The notes under the pieces: generated by a model
What the model was told of the DNA's origin: nothing
Databases searched by the model: none
The model's input: only the letters and a program-made list of their open reading frames with translations
Shown here: one piece after another, positions 1-10,062 of the stretch
Numbering within the stretch: the first letter of the stretch is position 1
How the letters are laid out: every line of letters begins with the position of its first letter
Translations under genes and position numbers: made by a program
Assembly: GCA_944739405.2 (NCBI GenBank)
Contig: OX123186.2
Span: 10,934,995-10,998,994, forward strand
Direction of reading: 5' to 3'
Source of the DNA: Euclidia mi
Taxonomy: Eukaryota > Arthropoda > Insecta > Lepidoptera > Erebidae
DNA: 64,000 bases

Positions 1-29
1 ACACTCACATGAAACAGAAAGAAAGTATA

Positions 30-293
30 CAGGGTTATTTGTAATATACCAAATACCTCTTAGGGGGTGGTTATATTCATCATTATGAACAACTTATGTT
101 CGGAAACTTTCGCGAAATCGCGAAATAAATATCAGCGGTGCCATACATTTTGTCGGGGTCAAAGTTCAACTTTGTATGACACAGCTGATATTTTTTTCGC
201 AATTTCGCTAAAGTTCCAGAAAAAAAGTTGTTAATAATTTTTAAGAGTGTAACCAGAGTGTAAGAGGTATTTGGTATATTACAAATAACCCTG
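30..293. mobile_element. Palindromic MITE with 33-bp perfect terminal inverted repeats
   Basis: The first 33 bases (30-62, starting CAGGGTTATTTGTAA) are the exact reverse complement of the last 33 (261-293). TA stands on both sides (28-29 and 294-295), fitting a TA target-site duplication. The interior is also roughly self-complementary, with matching arms around a Cys-free AT-rich core, so almost the whole 264 bp can fold back. There is no coding capacity. The TA duplication suggests mobilisation by a Tc1/mariner-type transposase, but the family is not identified. Confidence 0.85.
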
Positions 294-306
294 TATAGAA
301 ATACTA

Positions 307-440
307 CCTATCTAGTTCGGTCCCGGCCCATGTCTCAGCAGAAGCATCGTTAGGCCATGACAGAGGGCTTTAGCCTGTTGTTTGAAAGCTCCAGCACCAG
401 AGTTGGCCTCACACTACACGCGAGCGAAGAAAAGAAAATC
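307..440 (-). repeat. Dispersed repeat, family F, copy 1
   Basis: The reverse complement shares an ordered series of blocks with 10495-10605 (GGCCAACTCTG, CATGGCCTAACGAT, then a GGGACCGA block). The two are clearly copies of one dispersed repeat. The class is unknown. Confidence 0.55.
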
Positions 441-585
441 TATGTAGTTCACATCTAAAGCACAATATGATACAATTTTAATGAACGGGGCTTAAGGTAT
501 GAATAGCTTTGTATTTCCAACGATACGACCGCCCCTCCGTGACCACGGTCATAGTAAGATGGTCGAAACGTCGAACAGAATTATT

Positions 586-897
586 AATCATCATCAGCCC
601 TCTAGACTTGCCCACTGCTGGGCACGGGCCTCTTCTCACTATGAGAAGGAGAAGGCCATAGTCCATCACGCTGGCCAAGTGCAGGTTGGCAGACTTCACA
701 ACATGTCTTTCAAGAACATTATGGAGAACTCTCAGACATGCAGGTTTCCTCACGATGTTTTCCTTCACCGATAAGCAAGCGATAATTAACAATTTTATAC
801 GCACTTAACTTCGAAAAGTCAGTGGTACGTGCCGTGGACTCGAACCCGGACCCTCTGCGTAGCAGTCTGTTCGTCTCTCCACTCGGCCATCGCTGCT
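586..897 (-). mobile_element. SINE-B, near full length
   Basis: In minus orientation the element starts with a tRNA-like head (GCAGCGATGGCCGAGTGG, an A-box-like block, then GGGTTCGAGTCC, a B-box-like block). It continues through a body (GAAAACATCGTGAGGAAACC) and ends in GGGCTGATGATGATTAAT. It aligns end to end with the plus-strand copy at 21515-21830. It is a retroposed repeat, not a functional tRNA gene. Confidence 0.85.
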
Positions 898-957
898 TCG
901 TAAGTATTTATACTTTAAAATATTATCTATGATTTTTTTGTTATGCTCTACTCGCGA

Positions 958-1510
958 TATCTGTATATATAAAATCCTTGTCTGATTCACAGACACGCTA
1001 CAGCCGAAACTACTGATCGCAAGTAGGTGAAATTTGACATGAATGTTCCTTGAGGTGTGTATAAATTCCTCCCCTAAGGGGGAGGAAACAGGTTGTCAAA
1101 GTTTGTATGAAACTTTTTATTCCTTCAATGGATTAACTTCAAACTTTGTACATTAGTTCCTCAAATGAATTTAGTGAACACTAAGAAAGTCTTTTGGAAA
1201 TTTTTGCCCTAAGTAGAAAAATGGTGGGTCAGAATTTGTATGAAACCTTTTTATGGGTTTAAGGGATTAACTTCATACTTTGTTTATTGGATGCGCAAAT
1301 GACGTTAGCGAATTTATTTTGGAAATTCTTCCCCTAAGAGGGTAGAAAAGGGAGTCAGAGTTTGTGTAAAACCATTTATTTTTCAATAGAATCTCTTTCA
1401 TCTGTCTGTATATATAAAATCCTTGCGTTACTGAATGACTGACAGACACGCTACAGCAACTACTGAGCGCAAGAAGACGAAATTTTGCATGTACTTATGT
1501 TCCATGAGGA
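958..1510. repeat. Dispersed repeat, family H, two successive 5' modules
   Basis: The block TATATATAAAATCCTTG followed by CAGACACGCTACAG occurs at 964-1000 and again at 1412-1460, each followed by related sequence (ACTACTGA..CGCAAG, then TTCC). Between them are two diverged units built on GTTTGTATGAAAC and GGATTAACTTC. The reverse complement of the same module occurs at 27090-27276. Helitron-like non-autonomous elements of Lepidoptera look like this, but no terminal hairpin was confirmed. Confidence 0.5.
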
Positions 1511-1994
1511 CTGTAGGTGAGTCTGTACAAATCACGACAGTTTAAAATCAAAGTACAATATACGGCGATTGAACTCATGACCTCGCTTCCCTGAGATTGA
1601 AAGTCCATTGTGATTTCAATATTATGACTACCTATCTCATTATTTCCATGTCAATATTTAAAATAAATAAATCATTCAGCATTTATTAATACTGTTATCG
1701 TTTTTATCTATTGTTATCTTATGCATAAAACAATAATTACAATAACGCAGTGTCAGACAGAAACATGACAACAGCAGGGAAATATTTATAAAAAATATGT
1801 ATTATACTAACAGTTGCCCGCGACGTCACCTACCTTTCATTTTAAACCTTAATTTTACCCTCTTTGGTGTTCATGTTAAGAAATCCTGCTTATATTGTAA
1901 AAGGAACACGCTATCAAACTTTTATGTTTCTAACTTCAGTAGTTTGGACTTTGCGATGATATGACAGTCAGAACATGAAATTTTATATGTTTAG
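1511..1994. other. AT-rich stretch, nothing recognised
   Basis: No ORF with family resemblance, no tRNA-like block and no strong inverted repeat was seen here. Confidence 0.5.
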
Positions 1995-2119
1995 TAGATG
2001 AGCCCGCGGTTACACCCGCGTTATTTAAGGCTACTACTCCGCTCCCGTGGCTCATAGCGTGATGTTATATAGCCAATAGCCTTCCTCGATAAATGGGCTA
2101 TCTAACACTGAAATATATA

Positions 2120-3698
2120 CATCAAAAAAGTCTAAGCAACACATATTATTACAAATTATTAATCAATGATTATATAATTTCTTACCAAGTAGGTAATACC
2201 TATGTAAACTTTTTTGATCTAGAGGACACAGGCTGGTTGTAAAAAAAATTCGAGTATCATATTTGTTTTTTTTTCACAAATTCAAAAGCGAATGCATTTG
2301 TTCGAGAATATTTATAGCGTTTTCTTTGCTTTTTAAAATTTAATATTCTGTATCAATTTTATGATTTAAACAATAATTTGAAAAGTTTTGAACAAATTCG
2401 CCTTTTGACACATTTTTTGCGTCATGGAGCGACGTCATTTGAACGCAGATGAAATGCAAAGAGCTGTAGGGATATTGCAAGCGGGAAGAAATCAATCTCA
2501 GGTATCTCGGTATTTTAGTATCAACAGAAGCGTTATTTGCCGTCTTCATCAGCGTTACACTAACACGGGAGATCCTGCTGAGCAGCACCCAGGTCGAGGA
2601 AGGTGTATAACCACACGGCAAGATCGATACATACAACTGACTGCAAGACGCCAGCCGATGTTAACCGCCCGAGAGATAGGCTTAAGGCTACAAAATTCAA
2701 GTGGTGTTGTTGTTAGCTGCCAAACTGTGCGAAATCGACTGCATGAGTATGGCCTACGAGCGCGACGGCCAATTAGGTGCCCACCGATACGTCACGGGAA
2801 TCGCGCTCGTCGAAATGAATGGTGTAGGGAACACATTACAAGGACCCGGGAACAATGGGATAAAATTTTATTTTGCAATGAGTCTCGATTTAGGTTCAAC
2901 CCTGATACTAGAAGGGCAAGAGTGTACCGTCGTCCTGGAAATACTGAAAGACTGAGGTGTGTTCAGGAAGTGCATCTATACAACGGCTTAACAGTTATGG
3001 TATAGGCGGGTATTATGAGGAACAGACGAACTGAGCTCGTTTTTGTAAATGGTAACACATGAACGCTGTAAATTACGTTAAGGATGTTCTAACGCCTTAT
3101 GTCCGCCCATTCGCACAAACGCTTGGCTCCGATTTCATGTTGATGCATGACAATGCGCGTTCGCATACAGCTTTGCACACACGGGAGTACTTGGCAAGGG
3201 AAAACATCCTGGTATTGCCTTGGCCTGCACAATCGCCAGACCTCAACCCTATCGAGCATGCATGGGACATGCTCCAGAGACGTGTTTTAAAGGACTTGGA
3301 TGGAGTGACAACAACCCAACAACTGATGGACTTACTAAAATTTCATTGGGAGCGATTGCCGCAGGATAACATTAACAATCTCATCGATTCTATGAATAAT
3401 CGGTGCCAGCAAGTTCTCAATAACATAGGAGGCCACACTTTGTATTAAATTATGCAATTTTTGTACAACCATTTAATTTTAGTTTAAGTTTAGTTGATTA
3501 GGCACCTTACTTTGTACTACGTATATACAGTAATTACTCGTGATGATTGTTAATAAAGATTATTAAAAAAGAAAAAAAGAATGTTGTTTAATATCAAAAA
3601 AGCATTAAAAATAATATAAATAAGAAAATACCAAGGATTTAATGCGAAAACACATTGTAAAATTGAAATTTGTATACGTTGCTTAGACTTTTATGATG
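2120..3698 (+). mobile_element. Tc1-like (DD34E) DNA transposon, dead copy
   Basis: The terminal inverted repeats are 2120-2140 (CATCAAAAAAGTCTAAGCAAC) and 3678-3698 in reverse, matching at 20 of 21 positions. The left end is preceded by TA. The right flank reads TG, so one base of the duplication has probably mutated. The element of about 1.58 kb carries one defective transposase gene and sits inside a family G repeat. Confidence 0.85.
2424..3448 (+). pseudogene. Tc1-like transposase pseudogene
   Basis: The transposase family cuts and pastes its own element at TA sites in the nucleus. The first reading frame (2424-3005, 193 residues) shows the N-terminal helix-turn-helix region (rich in R/Q, with SQVSRYF and SVICRLHQRY) and the first catalytic block. 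The second frame (3059-3448) carries MHDNARSH and PDLNPIEHAWD; the spacing from that Asp to the Glu is 34 residues, so the class is DD34E. Three lesions are visible. The first catalytic Asp is replaced by Asn in LFCNESRF, where the family has DES. A TAG at 3003-3005 stands where family members have Trp in MVWAGI. A frameshift lies at about 3057-3060. The copy is therefore non-functional. Whole length including the break is close to the 340 residues usual for Tc1 transposases. Confidence 0.9.
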
Positions 3699-3840
3699 TG
3701 TGTAATTTTTGAAATCGGTCCAGTAGTTCCTGATATAAGGTCGTTCAACCAAACAAACAAACTCTTCAGCTTTATATATTAGTATAAGATTTGACGGTAA
3801 ATGTTGTATGGGAAAGTTAATTATTTAAAAAACTGAAGAT

Positions 3841-4097
3841 TGCCTCCTTAGTGCAGTCGATAGCTTATTCGATTGCTGATCGGAGGTCCCGGGTTCGATT
3901 CGCGGGTCGGGCAAAAGTGTTACTGAGTCTTTTCGAATTCTCAGTAGCAGCACGGAGTCTGGTGATGTGCCCGGTAATAGCAATAGGCTCGCCTCCTATT
4001 ACGTGGGACCTAAAAATTCATGGTGAAATGTGGGTTTAAAATTACACCTCTGCCTACTCCTTAGAGGATACAGCCGTAAGTCTATAATTATAAAAAC
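3841..4097 (+). mobile_element. SINE-A (head alpha), full length
   Basis: A tRNA-like head starts at TGCCTCC, with GGTCCCGGGTTCGATTC as the B-box-like block. The SINE-A body follows (AGTAGCAGCACGGAGTCTGG, ATTACGTGGGACCTAAAAAT), then tail T1 (CTCTGCCTACTCCTTAGAGG, GTAAGTCTATAA). The copy is diverged in the tail. Confidence 0.85.
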
Positions 4098-4443
4098 TGA
4101 ATGCAAATGGCACTCATACGGAATATCGTGAGATGTTTTACTATTTAGACACGCCACAATAGATGGTGGGAACCGTTTTATGGGGGCCTTTAGGTAGTGT
4201 GGCTGAAAAAGCGTCAAAGCGTTCATACATAGGTACCAGTTGACCCAGGTATTAATCGGTCACGTTTGCTTTGACTGGTTGCACTGAATAGTCGGCAGGA
4301 TCTACGCCGGTGTCATCAGTGGTGATTCGCGCGATGATGTCGACAACATAACGTTAGCACTGTAACCGCTCCCACGTAAAATAATTTTGCCATATTGATA
4401 GACAAACGCAACCTCACCTTATGAAAATGTTGTAATATATATG

Positions 4444-4575
4444 GGAGTCTGGAAATGTGCCCGGTACGGCAATAGGCTCGCCCCTTATTTGTGTGCGAAA
4501 TCTGGCGAAAAGTGGGTAAAATACACTTCTGCCTACTTCTTCGGGGTTATAGGCGTGAGACTATGTATGTATGTA
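4444..4575 (+). mobile_element. SINE-A, 5'-truncated
   Basis: The copy begins in the body at GAGTCTGGAAATGTGCCCGG. It ends in tail T1 followed by CTATGTATGTATGTAA, the (TATG)n end typical of this family. The head is missing, as in target-primed insertions that stop early. Confidence 0.8.
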
Positions 4576-6432
4576 ATATATTTCGGGATGCAAAATCCTA
4601 AAAGAACTACATAAATATGTATTATACCTACTTGTATAAGAAAAATAATTTAAAGTGTAGTCACTAGCTAATGCAAATTCTTAGCATGGAAAATAAAATT
4701 GGCAACATTTTTACAACTGTTAATGATGATTTTAACGACCTATAATTTCTGAACAATTATGCTCTAAGAAATGGTAATATTAACAGAAATTTCAGACTGC
4801 AGAAAACGTATCTTAAACGGCATAAATTATTTTAGAATAAAAGAGGTGGCATGGCATGGTTTTTGCTTTAAATGCATAGAGATAACATAAACAGAAATGT
4901 TTAAATGTAACTAAAGTAAATTCTATAGCTGCAGAAAAATATTTACACGGTAAATTTACGCTTATTTAGGCAAATAAACTCGAATAATTCAGACCCTTAA
5001 TAGGTCCCTGACCGATGGGCCCCATCGGTCCTTATTTCAGAAAAGGACTGTAAGAAAAACGTTAACTTTATTTTAGGTGGAGAAAGTTCGTGGAATACCC
5101 CTACCTAAGAATCGGCCGAGGGTTGAGATGGAGTGTTCCCGTCTAAACCACATTTGGCCCTTCACCTAAGGCTGTTAATGTGGGGGATTGATCATTCACC
5201 ACAATCTCCAGGCCTAGTTCTTTAATTTTGCAATAGTTTTTTCCTACAAATATGTTATTCGGAATTCTTAGCAATTTGTTTAGGACTATGATGCTTTACA
5301 AATATGGCGCATCATTCCATTTCTATAAACTAACTTTTAGCATTTCGGACTAGATTTTTTGCTGGCAATATCTCCTGGTTGAGGAGATTGAGGCTTTCTT
5401 TAAAATTTAAATTGTGTTCTTTGCGTGGGAATGCTGAGCACGATTGAGTGATGGAAAGTGAAATTTTTGCTCCGACATTATTTATGCCGCTAATCGAATA
5501 CATCTTCTTCCATTGCAACAATTCCACAATTCATTGCCTCACACATAGTAATTTTTTAAATTTTACTGTGATTATTCACAGAGATGTAACAAATGCTTTA
5601 CGTAGAGCATAATCCTAACTCTAATCGAGGGTAACAGCTGAATATTATAATTCCTTGCATAACATATTCGACTTGGTTGTTGTTCCAACGAAGTTAAGCT
5701 TACACGAAACTCCGCTACGTTGAATATATGCTAATGTATGTATGCTAGCTTATAACGTCATGCGGACAACAATTTTATTTTAGGCTCTTACACAAAGCAT
5801 GATAATTATATTTTCCTATTTTAAACATATTATCCAGAAGTTAATAACCTCAGGAAAGAATTAAAATATAGATCATCATCATAGACTGCAAGAGCACGCC
5901 TCGGTTTTAAGAACTGCGGAGAATGTTATTGCACAAGTTGTGGGTCATTTCTTGAGAGACAGCACTTGATACACAGATTATTTTAAGTCTGAGTGGTATT
6001 TGTGTCCATTGAATGAAGGTTTGCAAAGTTTTTAAAGAAAATGAGAAAAGTACTCAAGTAAAATTTTGTTTTACTACAAGAAAGCTGAAATTGAATAATT
6101 GTACTCAGCGACTCCCCGACAAGTCCGGTGGACAAATTTCTGCCAGCCAACCCGTTCATGTTAATTTCTATACACCTTTATTGACCAATATGAGTCTTAA
6201 ATATAAACTAGCTACCTCGTGCCTTCTTATCGTTCCGTACTATTAATTATTTAAATTAATATTTTTCTTGTCCTTGAACGTTTCTAAAAGTAATTGCACT
6301 ATAATGAATTGCTGAGACTCTGCTTTCGTTGGCTCCTATAATTTTGAATTGAATATGTGTTAGTGCGGTTGTTAATTTTACACTATTTTACGTCAAAATA
6401 AATTTGGACTTGTTATTTTAACGCAAGCATCT
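4576..6432. other. No gene or repeat recognised
   Basis: AT-rich sequence with only short, unconvincing ORFs. A somewhat GC-richer patch at about 5085-5220 could be an old repeat end but matches nothing else in the window. Confidence 0.4.
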
Positions 6433-6745
6433 GTGAAAAGTCATTGGTGCGCGCCGTGGATTCGAACCCCAGGCCCTCTGCGTGGCAGTCCGTCAGTCTC
6501 TGCACTAGGCTATCTCTGCTGTCATATTAAATTGTTAATTATCGATTGCTTAGCGGTGAAGAAAAACATCGCGAGGAAACCTACATGTCTGAGAGTTCTC
6601 CATAATGTGCTCGAAAGATATGTGAAGTCTGCCAACCCGCACTTGGCCAGCTTGGTGAACTATAGCCTTACCCTTATCATAGTGAGAAGAGGCCCGTGCC
6701 CAGCAGAGGGACAGTTTATATACAGGGCTGATGATGATGATGACC
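6433..6745 (+). mobile_element. SINE-B with inverted 5' head
   Basis: The body (6528-6745) is in plus orientation and ends in AGGGCTGATGATGATGATGA. The tRNA-like head (6433-6520) is in minus orientation: it reads AAAAGTCATTGGTGCGCGCC then GATTCGAACCCC and ends CTATCTCTGCT. Compared with the collinear copy at 21515-21830, the 5' part is flipped in place. Confidence 0.8.
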
Positions 6746-7066
6746 TGTGAGAACAGAAAATTAATAATTATTTGAGGACTTTTAAAGAGAGTTGCCAGTG
6801 AAGCAACATTTCTATTAAATAAAGATATTGTAAAAGAGAACGAGACTACCCAGGACAAACAGATGGAGAAAAAATTAAAAAAGCTTGTTAATGACTTGGT
6901 ATCGTGTAAATAACTAAATACACTTGAAAAATAAATAAATAGTTTAAAAAACACTAGAAAAACACGCTTTTATAAATGCACGTAAAACAAAAAATAAGTT
7001 ATGGATCGTTCACGTTGTCTCTATTTATGGACTGAAGTGTAAACTATGTGCCTTTAATTATAATAT
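6746..7066. other. AT-rich stretch, nothing recognised
   Basis: No supported gene or repeat. It leads directly into the helicase remnant. Confidence 0.4.
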
Positions 7067-7345
7067 TTGATTGTAAAAGCGTGGGGCGCTCGAACAGGAA
7101 AGACGTTTTTGTTTAACTTGTTCAAAAATCAAGTGAACAGATGTTACGGAAAGGAGGTTACACAGATTGGCGCTCTAACTGGAGTTGCAGCACGACTAGT
7201 AGGTGGCTCTACATTAAACAGCCTGTTCCAAGTACTAGTTTGTCAAACTCAGACAAAACATGCGCCAGCAGCGAGGAGAGACGACATTCACCGACATTTT
7301 GAACGCCTCTATCCTCAACAGTGGCAAAGTGTAGGGTTCTTGTTA
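7067..7345 (+). pseudogene. Helitron / PIF1-like helicase fragment
   Basis: The open frame of about 90 residues contains ARTGKTFLFN, KNQVNRCYGK and IGALTGVAARLVGGSTLNS. These are the Walker A region and following strand of the PIF1-type helicase carried by Helitrons, which unwinds DNA during rolling-circle transposition. The canonical GGAGTGKT loop is altered to WGARTGKT here. The frame ends at the edge of a 120-bp tandem array, and no Rep domain or remaining helicase motifs are seen, so this is a fragment. A host PIF1 gene is possible but less likely, because the fragment is isolated. Confidence 0.7.
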
Positions 7346-7349
7346 TAAC

Positions 7350-8070
7350 CTTGAAACCTGATCGTGTTCAAAGTCCATTACGTGGCCCTTCTCATAAGTG
7401 CAAACACGACTATGATACGATACTCTATCATGGAATGCCAGTGCCTATCTTCCGGCTTCATCATCAGACCTTGAAACCTAATTGTAGTCAAAGTTCCTTA
7501 CGTGGCCTTTCTCACAAATGCACACACGACTATGATACGATATTCTATCATGGAATGCCAGTGCCTATCTTCCAGCTTCATCATCAGACCTGGAAACTTA
7601 ATTGTAGTCAAAGTTCATTACGTAGCCTTTCTCAAAAGTGCGAACACGACTCTGATACGACATTCCATCATGGAATGCCAGTGCCTATCTTCTGGCTTCA
7701 TCATCACACCTTGAAACCTATTCGTGTTCAAGGTCCATTACGTGGCCTTTCTCACAAGTGCAAACACGACTATGATACGATATTCCATCATCCATGATGG
7801 AATATCGTATCATAGTGAATGCCAGTGCGTATCTTCCGGCTTCATCATCAGACCTTGAAACCTAATATAAATACAAAACAGCTAGGATACGATTATCCAT
7901 CATGAAGTTCCAGTTCATATCAGTACCATATTATTGTATTGTCATCAGAACTACATACAACTGCCAATTTTCATTACGCTACGACCCTTGGAAGATCGTT
8001 AAATTAGTTACCTTAGATTCCATTACATAGTTAGTTACATACACGACAACCTAATAAAAGCGTGTTAAAA
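7350..8070 (+). repeat. 120-bp tandem array 1 plus its 3' flank
   Basis: Four units with an exact 120-bp period are marked by TTACGTGGCC (or TTACGTAGCC) at about 7378, 7498, 7618 and 7738, each with ATGGAATGCCAGTGCCTATC and CGGCTTCATCATCAGACC. After the last unit come a perfect inverted junction (7771-7814) and a 3' flank (about 7860-8070, including CCAATTTTCATTACG and CCTTAGATTCCATTACATAG). This flank recurs after array 2. Because 120 is divisible by 3, the array stays open in one frame (7321-7797), but that is not evidence of a protein. Confidence 0.9.
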
Positions 8071-8096
8071 TCGGTGACAACCTATTTTGGCAACGA

Positions 8097-8210
8097 GCGG
8101 TTATTGCAGATATCGTAGACGATTGCATTGTTAGGCTGGATTTCTTCAGAGATCATCAGTGCAGATTAGACAGTAAATCCCTATGTGTGGAGATGTCAAG
8201 AGTCCAATGA
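8097..8210 (+). pseudogene. Ty3/gypsy-type aspartic protease fragment
   Basis: The 37-codon frame carries ADIVDDCIVRLDFFRDHQCR, which fits the C-terminal part of the retropepsin of Ty3/gypsy-type LTR retrotransposons (usual form ADIVDDCILGLDFL). A stop follows at 8208-8210. Downstream, about 8310-8370 looks like a pol end running into a possible LTR start (TGTGACGGCC at about 8376), but no second LTR was found. Only a short relic remains, lying between the two 120-bp arrays. Confidence 0.55.
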
Positions 8211-8762
8211 AAGGTGGTGCCATGGGGAAAGTCTTGTGTCTCAAAGAAAGCAAATCTGCACATAGATCACAATCCTATATCTACGAAGTTTAATGACTTG
8301 ACTCGTGCCGACAGGAGAGCGGTGCATCATGGATCTAAGGATGCGCGAAACGCGCATGTCTAGAGGGGGGTAGTGTGACGGCCAGTATCATGTCAAAATG
8401 TCACGGAACAGATAAGTCGAAACATAAGTCATACTGACGTCTACACGAGAAGTTGGCTGGTCGTGAAACAGAATAATTACCAAAACAAAGAGTTGTGAAG
8501 ACTATTTCATTATTTGGAAATGATAGTTTCAAGTTAGATGACGTAAACACTTGTCATCGTAACACTCTATCAAGTGTTCGCCAAATTCCCTACAAACAGT
8601 TAACAAGGCGATGGCCGTGCAGATTACACTCCGCTTCACGCTCTGAAGACGTGGGTTCAGGTCCCAGTCATAACAGTCATGTGGATTTTGGTTTTTATGA
8701 AACTTGAAAAATGTTTATGAATATTTGGCAAATATTGTATTTTATTCTAAATATTTAAATAA
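8211..8762. other. Spacer between the two 120-bp arrays
   Basis: The spacer contains the possible gypsy pol end and LTR start at about 8310-8380. A degraded tRNA-like block at about 8610-8690 (CCGTGCAGATTACACTCCGC, then GGGTTCAGGTCCC) resembles a SINE-C head. Nothing else is recognisable. Confidence 0.4.
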
Positions 8763-9745
8763 TTCAAAGTCCATTACGTGGCCTTTCTCACAAGTGCAAT
8801 CACCACTATGATACGATATTCCATCATGGAATGCCAGTGCCTATCTTCCGGCTTCATCATCAGACCTTGAAACTTTATTGTAGTCAAAGTTCATTACGTG
8901 GCCTTTCTCACAAGTGCAAACACGACTATGATACAATATTCCATTATGGAATGCCAGTGCCTATCTTCCGGCTTCATCATCAGACCTTGAAACTTAATTG
9001 TAGTCAAAGTGCATTACGTGGCCTTTCTCACAAATGCAAACACGACTATGATACGATATTCCATCATAGAATGCCAGTGCCTATCTTCCGGCTTCATCAT
9101 CAGACCTTGAAACTTAATTGTAGTCAACGTTCATTACGTGGCCTTTCTCACAAGTGCAAACACGACTATGATACGATATTCCATCATGGAATGCCAGTGC
9201 CTATCTTCCGGCTTCATCATCAGACCTTGAAACTTAATTGTAGTCAAAGTTCATTACGTGGCCTTTCTTACAAGTGCAAACACGACTATGATACGATAGT
9301 CCATCATGGAATGCCAGTGCCTATCTTCCGGCTTCATCATCAGACCTTGAAACTTAATTGTAGTCAAAGTTCATTACGTGGCCTTTCTCACAAGTGCAAA
9401 CATGACTATGATACGATATTCCATCATGGAATGCCTGTGCCTATCTTCCGGCTTCATCATCAGACCTTGAAACCTAATTGTGGTCAAAGTTCATTACAAG
9501 ACTTTTCAAAGAAATCCAAAACAGCTATGATACGTTTTTCCATCATGAAGTTCCAGGTCATATCTTCCGACTTCATCATCAGATCAGGTCGACAGTACCA
9601 TATTATTAAATTATCATCAGAACTACATACAGCTGCCAATTTTCATTACGGTACGACCCTTGGAAGATGGTTAAATTAGTTACCTTAGATTCCATTACAT
9701 AGTTACATACACGACGACCTAATAAAAGCGTGTTAATAAAAAGTT
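8763..9745 (+). repeat. 120-bp tandem array 2 plus its 3' flank
   Basis: Six units of exactly 120 bp start at about 8763 (TTACGTGGCC at 8774, 8894, 9014, 9134, 9254 and 9374), followed by a seventh, diverged unit. The units are much more alike than those of array 1. The 3' flank (about 9520-9745) repeats that of array 1: TCATCAGAACTACATACA, TTTTCATTACG, GGAAGATGG, AATAAAAGCGTGTTAA. One frame is open across the array (8831-9679, 282 residues, a 40-residue repeat with HHQTLKLNCSQ and HKCKHDYDT). No start context, intron or family match supports translation. Confidence 0.9.
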
Positions 9746-9949
9746 ATTTTGACGCAAGCAGACACCTCAATTTTATTTATATGGATATAAGGAATTGGCT
9801 AGCTTCTCAGAAGTTTTATTCTGCTATATTGCTATCATGTCTTTCAAGGAACGCTCACCTGTTATCTATCTTCAGTTTCTAGAAAACATTAGGTTTTAAA
9901 AATCCGTCGGTCGTATAATAATGTCAGCTTTGTATATAAATTGTCGTAC

Positions 9950-10055
9950 TGCTGGTCGCGGCCTCTTCTCACTGTGATAAGGTTAAGAACACTACACTGG
10001 CAACTCAGATTGCAGGTTGCCGTACGGTGTTCTGGGTTACCGTTTAGCAAGCGAT
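9950..10055 (-). repeat. SINE-B fragment, degraded
   Basis: It keeps GGCCTCTTCTCACTGTGA, a diverged GTGGCCAAG-like region and TTAGCAAGCGATAAT, in the order found in minus-strand SINE-B copies. The middle is strongly decayed. Confidence 0.45.
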
Positions 10056-10062
10056 AATCAAC

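Larger units (their letters stand above)
1995..3785 (-). repeat. Dispersed repeat, family G, split by a Tc1-like insertion
   Basis: The left part (1995-2119) and right part (3699-3785) together give one element in minus orientation. It runs from AGCTGAAGAGTTTGTTTGTTT through GGACCGATTTCAAAAATT, then TAGATAGCCC and a CGCGGGTGTAACCGCGGG end. The same order is found uninterrupted at 30950-31100 and 35955-36155. The copy at 35955-36155 shows the empty site in the GATTTTAATTATTTTGTGTT context. Confidence 0.7.

Noticed and set aside
6550..6954. 134-codon minus-strand ORF
   Set aside because: Its C-terminal half is antisense SINE-B and the rest is AT-rich sequence giving Phe/Ser/Ile runs.
7801..7860. 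CRISPR-like array
   Set aside because: Units are 120 bp and contiguous, with no spacer/repeat alternation; the genome is eukaryotic.
8831..9679. Long ORF as a real repeat protein gene
   Set aside because: It is explained by a 120-bp satellite whose length is divisible by three. There is no start context, splice site or family match, so it is kept only as a question under findings.
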